The notes beneath the pieces were generated by a model, which was given only the letters and a program-made list of their open reading frames with translations, was not told the origin of the DNA and searched no databases. The position numbers and the translations under genes were made by a program. From CAYRLW01 sp964425215 (GTDB lineage: Bacteria > Spirochaetota > Spirochaetia > Treponematales > Breznakiellaceae), in NCBI GenBank assembly GCA_964425215.1, contig CAYRLW010000003.1, forward strand, positions 62,001-126,000: DNA of 64,000 nucleotides. The letters are read 5' to 3'. Within the stretch, counting starts at the first letter, position 1, and each line of letters starts with the position of its first letter. Below are positions 52,343 through 61,106 of this stretch, piece after piece.

Positions 52343-52421
52343 GCGGTGAAAATTGAAAGTGATTATACGGGCTCTTTTTACGACGTCCTACCATAAGGGC
52401 CCCCGCAGGGTACCGCCGAAT

Positions 52422-53234
52422 TTAGGGGGTCTCCTTCCAATCCCGTATTTCCCGGCGGAGTAATTCGATATGTTTCCCCGGCGCTACTCCCCGGGGGCAC
52501 ACTCGGGAACATTCAAAGTGCCGTTCGCAGGAATCCACACCCCCGGTTTGAGCCGCGACGGCCAATAATTCTTCCCGACGCTCGCTCTTATTGATCGTCT
52601 CCCGATGAAGGGCCGCCAGCGCGGCGGGACCTATAAAAGGCGGGGTGTCGGGCAGGGGCATAAGGGCGGGACTTCCCTGTTCCAGTTTTACCACCGCGCT
52701 CCCAAAACCTGCGGGCCAGTCCCGGGCCGTGACGGGGCAAGCGGAGACACAGCTTCCGCATTCAATGCAATCCTCAAAACGTTCGTACTTATCTATCCCC
52801 GAAGGATGAACGGGGGGAGAATCCTTCCCCGGGGCCACCGGTTTTCCGTTAATCCACTCGCTTTCCCTGACATGGGTAATTCCTTCGGGGATAGCCCTGA
52901 AGAGTCGTCCGGGATCGATGGCCAAGTCAGCGATCGGTTCAAAGGCCAAAAGAGCTTCAATCTTGGGAATGTCGGAATCAGTATCCTTCCCATCCGTGTA
53001 AAGGGATTCCAGAGGGGTAAGGCAGGCTAACTTTTCCTGTCCATTTATCCGGACCGAGCAGGTTCCGCAGGATCCATGGTGGCATGAGTGGCGGTAGACC
53101 AAATCCTGAACTTTTCCCGTCCGTAAATATTCCAGGGCGTCCAGCAGGGTCGCCTGGGGACCCAGGTCCACCTCGAAGGTTTCAAATCGGCCCGTTTCTC
53201 CGTGGCCGCGATAGATTGAGAGTTTGCGGATCAT
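52422..53234 (-). CDS. Succinate-dehydrogenase/fumarate-reductase-type iron-sulphur protein
   Basis: A 270-residue SdhB/FrdB-like protein. [2Fe-2S] domain: HSCHHGSCGTCSVRINGQEK near residue 49; then CIECGSCVSACP near 155 and SCERHFECSRVCPRG near 235 for the other clusters. It has the cysteines for three clusters. No SdhA or membrane anchor genes are present; instead its start overlaps a GlpA-like flavoprotein gene (ATGA). It probably takes electrons from that flavoprotein rather than from succinate. Confidence 0.87.
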   Translation of the reverse strand: MIRKLSIYRGHGETGRFETFEVDLGPQATLLDALEYLRTGKVQDLVYRHSCHHGSCGTCSVRINGQEKLACLTPLESLYTDGKDTDSDIPKIEALLAFEPIADLAIDPGRLFRAIPEGITHVRESEWINGKPVAPGKDSPPVHPSGIDKYERFEDCIECGSCVSACPVTARDWPAGFGSAVVKLEQGSPALMPLPDTPPFIGPAALAALHRETINKSERREELLAVAAQTGGVDSCERHFECSRVCPRGVAPGKHIELLRREIRDWKETP

Positions 53235-54397
53235 TGGACCCTCCAGAAATCGGCGTAGGGGTATAGCTCAAAGAGGGCTGTTTGGGATGTCTCGTCGGAG
53301 CCCAGGTATTGGGCCACCGCGTCGGAGGCAAGCTCTCCCATAATCCGGAGGGTGGTGGCTTTACCGCCGGTTACACTGAAGAAGCCGCGTACCCCATCTT
53401 TTTTACCGTGATCGAGTATCGCTATGTCCCGGCTGATGGAACGGCCGTCGTCTTCGCTCCTTCCCGCCAAGGGGCGGGCGGCGGTCCAGGCGGCTCGGAA
53501 GGGTTGTTGAGAAAATCCGGGTATTAGTTCGTCCGCGGCTTTTAAAAGGAAGCGGATCTCCTCTTCCAGAGGCCGTAGACCGTCAGGGCTGGGAACCTTT
53601 CGCTGGGTGGACCCTACGATGGAAAGTTTCCTTTGGGGGACCACGATGTCCCCATCGGAGGGCCTTCGCAGGCGGGATATGACCATATTGGTAAGCCGAC
53701 CCTCCACCGCAACCATGGTCCCCGCCGCAGGGGTGACCGGTACGTCCAGTCCCGCCAGGGCGGCCACACGATCGGCCCAGGGCCCCCCTGCGTTTACCAC
53801 CGCCTGAGTTTTAATAGTAGAATCCCGTCCGTTTCGTAGTGAACGGATACCCACCGTGGCGACCGTGCCCCCCTGGGTTTCGATGGAGGTAACTTCGGTA
53901 AAATTACGAATCACCGCCCCCCGGGCGGCGGCGGATGCGAAAAACCGCATGGCCAAACGGTACGCGTCGATGGTCCCGTCAGGAACAAGCACCGCCCGTC
54001 GGGTTTGGGTATTGATTCGGCCTTCCAATTCCAAGGCCCTCCGGGGCGGTATTTCTGTTGCGGGGATATCCGCTTCTCTGCAAGTGGCCACAAAATCCTC
54101 CGTCAGGGCTTCCCCCTCGTCATCCAAAGCGAGAAAGAGGCCCTGGTTATATTCTATACAGTCCCCGGCGATACGCCTGAGTATCCGGGTTTCGGCCATA
54201 CACTCCTGGGCTATTCGCCGGTCTCCCAGGGCGTAACGGGCCCCCGAATGGAGCTGACCGTGATGTCGCCCCGTGGTTCCGGATGTCAATTCTCCCCGTT
54301 CAAACAGGGCTACCGTAAAGCCCCGGAGGGCTAGATCGTAGGCTGTGGCGGCTCCGGTTCCCCCGCCGCCAATAATAACCACGTCGTACTGTTCCAT
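53231..54397 (-). CDS. GlpA-like FAD-dependent glycerol-3-phosphate dehydrogenase
   Basis: A 388-residue DAO-fold oxidase. FAD site VVIIGGGGTGAATAYDLALR at the N-terminus, TSGTTGRHHGQLHSGARYAL near residue 39, and VTGGKATTLRIMGELASDAV near 345, all close to GlpA. It lacks the C-terminal domain of full GlpA (about 540 residues). It should oxidise glycerol 3-phosphate to dihydroxyacetone phosphate. GlpB and GlpC are absent, and the coupled gene encodes an SdhB-like protein instead. Confidence 0.85.
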   Translation of the reverse strand: MEQYDVVIIGGGGTGAATAYDLALRGFTVALFERGELTSGTTGRHHGQLHSGARYALGDRRIAQECMAETRILRRIAGDCIEYNQGLFLALDDEGEALTEDFVATCREADIPATEIPPRRALELEGRINTQTRRAVLVPDGTIDAYRLAMRFFASAAARGAVIRNFTEVTSIETQGGTVATVGIRSLRNGRDSTIKTQAVVNAGGPWADRVAALAGLDVPVTPAAGTMVAVEGRLTNMVISRLRRPSDGDIVVPQRKLSIVGSTQRKVPSPDGLRPLEEEIRFLLKAADELIPGFSQQPFRAAWTAARPLAGRSEDDGRSISRDIAILDHGKKDGVRGFFSVTGGKATTLRIMGELASDAVAQYLGSDETSQTALFELYPYADFWRVQ

Positions 54398-54462
54398 AAT
54401 TATGCTAGTATAAACCCTAACTTTTTGTTGTCTATCCCCCTTCTATTCATTACAATGAAACT

Positions 54463-54948
54463 ATGAAACGGGAATTAGACCTCCCATCCCGGGGACTAAC
54501 GTTTTTTTATAGGTTTCTGCTGGCGGTGGCCTGGGTCCTCGTATTCGGAATCCTGGGGGGAACGCTCTGGGCTTTGCGGCGCCCTGCCGTAAAGACCGGT
54601 GCTTCACGAGATCCCGCAAGTACTACCCAGGGCGTTTCTTCCGAGCGATTTTTTACGGGGATTGGACGGATCCGTTCCCCCACCGCCGATACGACGGGAG
54701 CCACGGTTATTTTATCGATTGTTTTTCCCTACGACAGTAGCGACCGTTCCTTTTCCGAGGAATTAGCCAGTCATATCAAAGACTTTAGGACCCTAACCCT
54801 GACGTATATTTCCCATCACACGGCGAAGGAACTCCGCACGTTGGGAGACGGGGGGGTAAAAAAGGAACTATTAGATCTCTTTAACGGGTTGCTCCGTTTA
54901 GGAAAAATAAAGCTCCTCTACTTTAACGATTATTTGATCGTGGAATAA
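54463..54948 (+). CDS. FliL-like flagellar basal-body-associated protein
   Basis: A 161-residue protein with one N-terminal membrane helix (FFYRFLLAVAWVLVFGILGG) and a periplasmic domain, FTGIGRIRSPTADTTGATVI onward, ending in the typical FliL pattern LLRLGKIKLLYFNDYLIVE. Spirochaetes often carry a second FliL besides the one in the flagellar operon; this isolated gene fits that. A conserved RVxFxDFxxQ-like end of standard FliL is replaced by KLLYFNDYLIVE. Confidence 0.7.
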   Translation: MKRELDLPSRGLTFFYRFLLAVAWVLVFGILGGTLWALRRPAVKTGASRDPASTTQGVSSERFFTGIGRIRSPTADTTGATVILSIVFPYDSSDRSFSEELASHIKDFRTLTLTYISHHTAKELRTLGDGGVKKELLDLFNGLLRLGKIKLLYFNDYLIVE

Positions 54949-54951
54949 AGA

Positions 54952-55057
54952 GTCCACCCTAAAAACCGATTGTTTTTAATGTGGACTTACGTAATTCCTT
55001 ACGGGAATTACGTTTTTATTGAACCATAGCCAAAAAGTTGAGGTTTTTGGATATGGT
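54952..55057. repeat. Three-hairpin intergenic element, copy 3 (inverted)
   Basis: GTCCAC/GTGGAC with A/T-rich interior; CGTAATTCC/GGAATTACG; then ACCATAGCCAAAAA pairing with TTTTTGGATATGGT. Read on the other strand it aligns with the element at 44858. It fills the gap between two convergent genes. Confidence 0.8.
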
Positions 55058-55077
55058 CCGATAAACGAACCTTCAAT

Positions 55078-55704
55078 TTAATCTGGAACTACCACGGTTA
55101 CGGCCTTAAACATGGCCGATCCTTCGTCGTAGCTTAGGGTTTCTAACCGTACCGTTCCGCTTTGACGATTCGACATCCGGGCTCCCCGTTCCAGCGCATA
55201 GGTAGCCGGCTGAATAGCCTCAGCGTTATCCGGTCCTAGGGCGGACCGGGGAAACGAGACAGTATACCGATACCCCGGCCCCGCATCCTTCGCATTCCCC
55301 GAAGCCTGTACCGTGTATACCAGGACATCGGCGCGTAATTCTACTTTTGCCACGATCCTATAGGAGATGTCCCCAAGAAATTGAAGTTTCCGTTCCTTCC
55401 CCACAAAGGAAAAACGGGTGGGAAAATACGCCGCCGCTCCTTGCGGAACGTACATCCCCTCGGAATATAGGGTTTGACCCGAATTTTTTTCGTTGTTAAT
55501 TTTACCTACCACGTAAACCGCCAGGGTTCGGGATTCATCGGGTAAAAACACCGCCGCCTTAACGGGACTCGCGGCCGATCCCGTGGCGCTTGCGTTGTTT
55601 GCGGTGGTTCCTCCATCCGTGTTGGAGGATAAACAACCAAACAAAGCCGCCCCGGCGCTGATGACCAGGGGTACAAAAAGGGATAGGGATCGTTTATGTA
55701 TCAT
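55078..55704 (-). CDS. Lipoprotein of unknown function
   Basis: About 208 residues from the ATG at 55704. Lipoprotein signal SLFVPLVISAGAALFGC with lipobox LFGC near residue 24. The mature part is Thr/Ala-rich, then beta-rich (GDISYRIVAKVELRADVLVY; PGYRYTVSFPRSALGP). No family recognised. It is transcribed away from the ECF sigma operon, with 140 bases between starts. Confidence 0.75.
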   Translation of the reverse strand: MIHKRSLSLFVPLVISAGAALFGCLSSNTDGGTTANNASATGSAASPVKAAVFLPDESRTLAVYVVGKINNEKNSGQTLYSEGMYVPQGAAAYFPTRFSFVGKERKLQFLGDISYRIVAKVELRADVLVYTVQASGNAKDAGPGYRYTVSFPRSALGPDNAEAIQPATYALERGARMSNRQSGTVRLETLSYDEGSAMFKAVTVVVPD

Positions 55705-55844
55705 ACCTAAGGAGATATCCCTCCTGTCGCGATTTTTCAAGCTCCATGCAACCCTTTAATCAAATTCCGGTCTTATATATATGGACGATCGACGGTTTTA
55801 CGTTTACACTGGATTGTCGCCAAAAAAAGGGAGCTTTTCGAATC

Positions 55845-56186
55845 ATGGGAACAACGCCATCGGTAGTCGCCCAGGTAATCATCGCGATTATTCCAATCGT
55901 GGGTATCGTTATGGGCTGTACGGTGATTTTCTTTTACCTGTTATGGCACCATCAAAGGACCGTTCTCCTAATAAAATCGGGGCAATATCAACGGCCCAGC
56001 TTCGATCTCCCCTCTTTCTGTCTCCTTTCGGGTATACTTCTTTCCAGCCTTGGGCTTTCCCTTACCCTCGTTCTCGTTCTGCTGGAAGGATTCGATTTCG
56101 GTCTCCTGGGGGGCGTTATTCCCCTTGCTGTGGGGATCGGTCTGCTCGTGTTCTATGGAGTTTCCCGCGACCATCGCCCATCATGA
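55845..56186 (+). CDS. Small membrane protein of the ECF sigma operon (DUF6249-like)
   Basis: A 113-residue protein with three hydrophobic segments (VIIAIIPIVGIVMGCTVIFF; LLSGILLSSLGLSLTLVLVL; GVIPLAVGIGLLVFYG) and a short basic loop after the first. Similar small proteins often precede ECF sigma genes in spirochaetes and Bacteroidetes. The start at 55845 has GGGAG upstream. Its stop overlaps the sigma-factor start (ATGA). Confidence 0.7.
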   Translation: MGTTPSVVAQVIIAIIPIVGIVMGCTVIFFYLLWHHQRTVLLIKSGQYQRPSFDLPSFCLLSGILLSSLGLSLTLVLVLLEGFDFGLLGGVIPLAVGIGLLVFYGVSRDHRPS

Positions 56187-56743
56187 TCGGGGCCGACGAC
56201 ATCGACGACCAGGGGATCGTCGAAAAGGTCGTCCTTGGAGAGAAGGAACTGTTTCGAATCCTCGTCCAGCGGCACCAACGGGGTATTTATAGTCTGGGAA
56301 TGAGCTTTTTTCGTCACCCGGAGGACGCGGCGGATTTTACCCAGGAGGTCTTTCTTAAAGCCTTTAAAAACCTTCCAGCCTTTAGAGGTCAGGCTCGTTT
56401 TTCAACCTGGTTGTTTAGGATCGCCTACAATACGGCGATTAACGGTATTCAACGGCGCAAGGAATTCCATAGCCTGGCCCAGGACGCCGAAATTCCAGAT
56501 ACGGATACACCGGAACGGCGGGCCATACGGCATGTGGTACAAGATTCGGTGGGAAAAGCTCTGGGAGAATTGCCGGAACGGTACCGAATTTGTGTGGACC
56601 TGTATTTTTTTTACGACCAAACCTACGCGGAGATAGGGGCGGTAACGGGTCTTCCTATCAATACTATTAAATCCCACGTTTTTAGGGCAAAAAAAATACT
56701 CCGAGAAAAATTACGGGATACCATGGAAGGAGGAGTAGAATGA
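56183..56743 (+). CDS. ECF-type RNA polymerase sigma factor
   Basis: A 186-residue sigma factor. Region 2: FRHPEDAADFTQEVFLKAFK, FSTWLFRIAYNTAINGIQRR near residue 75. Region 4: GELPERYRICVDLYFFYDQT and YAEIGAVTGLPINTIKSHVF near 150. Coupled at both ends by ATGA overlaps, to a membrane protein and to an anti-sigma candidate. Confidence 0.93.
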   Translation: MIGADDIDDQGIVEKVVLGEKELFRILVQRHQRGIYSLGMSFFRHPEDAADFTQEVFLKAFKNLPAFRGQARFSTWLFRIAYNTAINGIQRRKEFHSLAQDAEIPDTDTPERRAIRHVVQDSVGKALGELPERYRICVDLYFFYDQTYAEIGAVTGLPINTIKSHVFRAKKILREKLRDTMEGGVE

Positions 56744-57216
56744 CCTGTCAAAGGGCAATGGAATTGATCGATCAATACGGCGGAGAAGAGCCTGTCCTGT
56801 CCCTTTCAAGAATCCGGCTAGCCTTCCATCTGGCCCACTGCCAAACCTGCTCTGCCGAGCTCGCCCGACTAGAAAGGGTTTACACGGTTTTGCGGACCGA
56901 CTATATCAGCGAAGCTCCTGATCTTAGTTCCGCCATAATGAACGAGATATGCGTTCCGCTGGAGACTGAAATCGCGGCCGGAGAACCGGTTTCGTTTAAA
57001 AATTGGGTGGTCGTGGGGGTTATCCTGTTCTTTTCCCTCCTCCTCTCTTCGGTGGGTCTGGAAATTTCAGCCCCGGGTATCCTGTTGCGGTCCAACATCC
57101 TCCTCCCTATAACCTTAACCCTGGGCTTTGGGGTGACCATCTACGGAGGCGTGTTTATCGCCAGCCACATGGAGGATTTTTCCGAACGCTTCGGTTTAGG
57201 TCCTCGGGAATTATGA
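56740..57216 (+). CDS. Putative anti-sigma factor with zinc-finger and two membrane helices
   Basis: A 158-residue protein. The N-terminus has CQRAMELIDQYGGEE and HLAHCQTCSAELARLE (zf-HC2-like HxxxCxxC). Two membrane helices follow (VVVGVILFFSLLLSSVGLEI and NILLPITLTLGFGVTIYGGV). The zinc domain should hold the ECF sigma encoded just upstream; the short tail gives little sensor domain outside the membrane. Confidence 0.8.
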   Translation: MTCQRAMELIDQYGGEEPVLSLSRIRLAFHLAHCQTCSAELARLERVYTVLRTDYISEAPDLSSAIMNEICVPLETEIAAGEPVSFKNWVVVGVILFFSLLLSSVGLEISAPGILLRSNILLPITLTLGFGVTIYGGVFIASHMEDFSERFGLGPREL

Positions 57217-57268
57217 GTTTACTTGAAAAATCGCGGTTTTTGGAACGGACGCAATTAAAAACAAAATT

Positions 57269-57421
57269 GAGGTTTTTGCAAAAGTCTGTTACTTTTGCAA
57301 AAACCTCTTGCAGTATTTTTACAATAAAAAGATAATTATTTACATAGTATAGAATAGTAAAAATACTGCATGTACATCTAAGGTTGCTCTTTCAAAACTC
57401 TCAGAGTTTTGAAAGACCCTC
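57269..57421. repeat. 153-bp composite palindromic element, copy 2 (inverted)
   Basis: Reverse complement of the element at 40516-40668, roughly nine in ten bases identical by eye. Stems: GAGGTTTTTGCAAAAGT/ACTTTTGCAAAAACCTC; TGCAGTATTTTTA/TAAAAATACTGCA; GCTCTTTCAAAACTC with GAGTTTTGAAAGA. It fills most of the 256-base gap before the glucan phosphorylase gene. Confidence 0.9.
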
Positions 57422-57437
57422 AATTTACAGCGATCAT

Positions 57438-57466
57438 TTGACGAAACTAGAGGAAAGACCTATCCT
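57438..57466 (+). promoter_or_regulatory. Candidate promoter of the glucan phosphorylase gene
   Basis: TTGACG (57438-57443), 17-base spacer, TATCCT (57461-57466). The -10 ends only six bases before the ATG, so transcription would begin at or next to the start codon. Confidence 0.4.
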
Positions 57467-57472
57467 TTATAT

Positions 57473-60010
57473 ATGAAAATCTCAACCTACACCGTTAAAC
57501 CCAAGTTACCGGCTCCTCTAAAGCCCCTAGAGGAAATGGCTCGAAATCTATGGCTGTCGTGGAATTTTGACGCGATCCAGCTCTTCATCCGTCTCGACTA
57601 CGATACCTGGCTCCATTCTCAACAAAATCCTGCGAAGATGCTTGGAATGGTAAGCCAAGACAGGCTGGAAAAGGTAGCCCAGGACGATTCCTATTTGGCC
57701 GCCCTTAAGGAGGTCCATAACCGTTTCCTCCGCTATAAAAAGGGGGAAACCTGGTATAAGGGTACTAAAAAGGATATTATCGCCTATTTTTCCATGGAAT
57801 ACGGCATGGATGTATCCCTCCCCATTTATTCAGGGGGGCTGGGGATCCTTTCGGGGGATCACATGAAAACTTCCTCCGATATGGGGTTGCCCCTGGTAGG
57901 GATAGGTCTTCTGTATCGGCAAGGGTACTTTAAGCAGTATTTAAACGCCGACGGGTTCCAACAGGAATCCTACCCGGAAAACGATTGGTACAATATGCCC
58001 GTGGAACGGAAGCTTGGGAGCGATGGGGAACCCCTTAAAATTACCGTGGATTTGGCGGGCCGGTTGACCATCGCTCAAATTTGGGAGGTTAAGGTGGGCC
58101 GTGGTTCCCTGTACCTTCTGGATACCAATATTGAGGAAAATCCACCGGATCTTCGGGACGTAACCGCCACATTGTACGGCGGAGACAGGGAAACCCGAAT
58201 TCAGCAGGAAATCCTGCTTGGAGTGGGGGGAATCCGGGCTCTACGGGCTCTGGGAATCAACCCGGCGGTTACCCATATGAACGAAGGGCATTCGGCTTTT
58301 CTGGGTCTGGAGCGGATTCGGGAGCTGATGGCCGAACGAGGTTTTACCTTTGCCGAGGCCAAGGAGGCCCTGTGGCCCACCAATATCTTTACGACCCACA
58401 CCCCTGTACCCGCGGGAAACGAACGGTTCGGTATCGATTTAATGGAAAAATACTTCCGGTCCTGGGCTCAGGATCTGGGTTTGCCCTGGAACGAATTTTT
58501 AGCCCTAGGACGGGAACACCCGGAGGACGATCGGGAAACTTTCTGCATGACCATCCTGGCCCTGCGGCTTTCCGCGTATTCCAACGGTGTCGCCCAGCTC
58601 CACGGGCAGGTATCCCGGGAAATGTGGAAAGGTCTGTGGCCCGGACTGCCGGTTTCTGAAATACCGATCAGCCACGTAACCAACGGGGTGCATCCCCGGA
58701 CGTGGGTCTCCAGCAACATGGTGGACCTGCTGGACCGTTATTTTGGGCTCCACTTCGACGAACAGCCGACGGACCTATCCGTATGGGATCGGATGGATCG
58801 AATTTCCGACGAAGAGCTCTGGCGGACCCACGAACGGAGACGGGAGCGGCTGGTGGCCTTTGCCCGGGATCGGATTCGGCGGCAGTTAAAACGGAACGGC
58901 GCCACCGAAAGCCGGATCCAACAGGCAGAAGACGCCCTGTCGCCCTACACGTTTACCATAGCCTTTGCCCGCCGGTTTGCCACCTATAAGCGGGCGAATC
59001 TGCTACTACGGGACCCGGAACGACTTTTACGGCTTCTCAGGGACAGCGAACACCCCATTCAGTTGATTTTTGCGGGGAAGGCCCATCCCCACGATATGCC
59101 CGGGAAGGACATTATTCGGGAGATCGTTCACTTCGCCGAAAAATACGACGTGGTAAGCAAAATCGTATTCCTGGAAGACTACGATATGACCATGGCCAAA
59201 TACATGACCAGCGGGTCCGATCTTTGGTTGAACACGCCTCGACGACCTCTGGAAGCCTCGGGAACGAGCGGCATGAAGGCCGCCATGAACGGGGTTCTTA
59301 ATTGTTCGGTTCTAGACGGTTGGTGGGACGAGGCCTACGCCCCCGAGCTGGGGTGGGCCATAGGCCAGGGTGAACAGTACGAGGATACGAATCTTCAGGA
59401 CGAGATAGAAAGCAAAGCTCTGTACGATCTTTTGGAGCGGGAAATAGTACCTCTCTTCTATCAGAGAGGTAGGGATGGACTGCCCCGGGAATGGATAAAA
59501 CGGATGAAATCTTGCATGAGGACCATAGGGCAGTCCATGTCCAGCCATCGTATGTTGATCGATTATGCGCAAAAGTTTTACTTCCCCGCCCTTAAAAATT
59601 ACAAACACCTGGCAAAAGACGGGTTTGCCGAATCCAAGGACCTGGCGGCGTATCTGGCGAAACTTCGTGGAGCCTGGGGTCAAGTTGGGGTTCTCTCCAT
59701 CGACTCCAACGCGAGGCCGGTCATGCAGAGGGGCGACGGCTTGACCGTTACCGCCTGTATCAAACTGGGCCCCCTGGCGCCGGAGGAAGTTCGGGTAGAA
59801 TTATACCATGGTTCCGTTTCCAACCAGGGGGACATTGAAAACGCCCGTCGAACGGAAATGCGCCCGGTGGCTCAACAGGGGGATTGCTATAAATTCCAAG
59901 TCCGGATTGAGTGTGCCGACACGGGACGCCAGGGGCATACGGTGCGAATTCTTCCGAATCACAGCGCCCTAGTGCACCCCTATGTCCCAGGGCTGATCAG
60001 GTGGGCGTAA
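57473..60010 (+). CDS. glgP: Alpha-glucan (glycogen/maltodextrin) phosphorylase, short bacterial type
   Basis: An 845-residue enzyme that releases glucose 1-phosphate from glycogen or maltodextrins. It starts with a DUF3417-like region (LEEMARNLWLSWNFDAIQLF), then the phosphorylase core: PIYSGGLGILSGDHMK near residue 115, MNEGHSAF near 267, and the PLP lysine in EASGTSGMKAAMNG near 600. The C-terminal 110 residues are a beta domain. Length is normal for this subgroup. Single gene, between repeat DNA and a convergent gene. Confidence 0.94.
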   Translation: MKISTYTVKPKLPAPLKPLEEMARNLWLSWNFDAIQLFIRLDYDTWLHSQQNPAKMLGMVSQDRLEKVAQDDSYLAALKEVHNRFLRYKKGETWYKGTKKDIIAYFSMEYGMDVSLPIYSGGLGILSGDHMKTSSDMGLPLVGIGLLYRQGYFKQYLNADGFQQESYPENDWYNMPVERKLGSDGEPLKITVDLAGRLTIAQIWEVKVGRGSLYLLDTNIEENPPDLRDVTATLYGGDRETRIQQEILLGVGGIRALRALGINPAVTHMNEGHSAFLGLERIRELMAERGFTFAEAKEALWPTNIFTTHTPVPAGNERFGIDLMEKYFRSWAQDLGLPWNEFLALGREHPEDDRETFCMTILALRLSAYSNGVAQLHGQVSREMWKGLWPGLPVSEIPISHVTNGVHPRTWVSSNMVDLLDRYFGLHFDEQPTDLSVWDRMDRISDEELWRTHERRRERLVAFARDRIRRQLKRNGATESRIQQAEDALSPYTFTIAFARRFATYKRANLLLRDPERLLRLLRDSEHPIQLIFAGKAHPHDMPGKDIIREIVHFAEKYDVVSKIVFLEDYDMTMAKYMTSGSDLWLNTPRRPLEASGTSGMKAAMNGVLNCSVLDGWWDEAYAPELGWAIGQGEQYEDTNLQDEIESKALYDLLEREIVPLFYQRGRDGLPREWIKRMKSCMRTIGQSMSSHRMLIDYAQKFYFPALKNYKHLAKDGFAESKDLAAYLAKLRGAWGQVGVLSIDSNARPVMQRGDGLTVTACIKLGPLAPEEVRVELYHGSVSNQGDIENARRTEMRPVAQQGDCYKFQVRIECADTGRQGHTVRILPNHSALVHPYVPGLIRWA

Positions 60011-60040
60011 GGGTTTGTCAGAATCCTTAGGGGAGGGGTT

Positions 60041-61072
60041 TTACTGATACATAATAAGCGCCGGCCTGGGATCCAGGGAAAGGGCCTGGGTCGGCGTTAG
60101 AAGGGGGTCGTCGTACCCCGCCCCGGGTACACCGGAATTATAGAACAGTTTAAACCCTTTGATCGGCATGTTGGTTGCCAAGGCGTTGTACGCGTAGGAG
60201 GCCCGTTTTACCGCAGGGGAACCGAAGCCGTCGGCGCAGTGGATAAGCCGTACCCGGGCAAAATCGGTTCTGACCTGTTCCCTCTTTTGTATCATTTTCC
60301 AGTTGAATTGATGAATCACCAATAACCGCTGGCCGCTGATATGGTTTTGTATGATATAGTCTTCCATGACCTGCTGGGCGTCGTTGATTTCTTTGGCCGT
60401 AACGGAACCGATTTCCTGCATCGGTTTAAGGGTCCGCCATTCGGGGTCCAGGGCTAAATGAACGTTAGGGTACCGAAGGTAGGGAAGCATCTTTTTTAAC
60501 GAATCGACTACGGAAAACTTGCCTATTTGATGGTCCAGGAAGACCAAAATGTTGTTTGCCTGGGCGTATTCTATGTAGGATCGCAGGATGGATTCCTGTA
60601 GTATCCCGACCTCTCCTTCGGGCCAAACGGTCCCGTAGATAATGTAAAAAGCCCGTTGGACTCCCCTATCCCCGTTAACCTGATCATAATCTTGGGCCAC
60701 CTTTTCCAACCGGGCGTCCATATCCGCCAGAGGATACATTCCCAGGATCCCCATCCTCTTGGAAAGGGGAGAACCGTAAAACGCCACGATATCCGTGTTC
60801 ATCAGCACGGTTTTATAATCGTCCCACCGATGCGAAAGGGCCTGGGTTTCCTGTTCAGTTAATGCTCCGTAGCTTTGGGCCCGATCGTCCTCGTATAGTT
60901 GTTCCACCATGGCCTGGGTGTATAAACGGGGGAAGGGAGGATCCGGAACCTGGGGAATTCCGTCGGATTGGGCGCTTTGGGGTGGGGCCGTGGAAATATC
61001 GGCGGCCCAAAGGGACATTCCCCCAAACAACATACCTATAACCAGAATCCGCGTAATACGAGAAGCACACAT
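60041..61072 (-). CDS. Secreted protein of unknown function
   Basis: A 343-residue exported protein; signal peptide with cleavage near SLWAAD. The body has alpha/beta segments: VAFYGSPLSKRMGILGMYP near residue 93, VHLALDPEWRTLKPMQEIGS near 204 and LLVIHQFNWKMIQ near 245. The VHLALDPEW/VHQF pattern recalls a family of conserved secreted lipoproteins in actinobacteria, possibly with a TIM-barrel-like fold, but here there is no lipobox cysteine in the usual place. No neighbour suggests a role. Confidence 0.65.
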   Translation of the reverse strand: MCASRITRILVIGMLFGGMSLWAADISTAPPQSAQSDGIPQVPDPPFPRLYTQAMVEQLYEDDRAQSYGALTEQETQALSHRWDDYKTVLMNTDIVAFYGSPLSKRMGILGMYPLADMDARLEKVAQDYDQVNGDRGVQRAFYIIYGTVWPEGEVGILQESILRSYIEYAQANNILVFLDHQIGKFSVVDSLKKMLPYLRYPNVHLALDPEWRTLKPMQEIGSVTAKEINDAQQVMEDYIIQNHISGQRLLVIHQFNWKMIQKREQVRTDFARVRLIHCADGFGSPAVKRASYAYNALATNMPIKGFKLFYNSGVPGAGYDDPLLTPTQALSLDPRPALIMYQ

Positions 61073-61106
61073 AGTATTGTACGTATCGGTACATGACGGT
61101 AGATTA

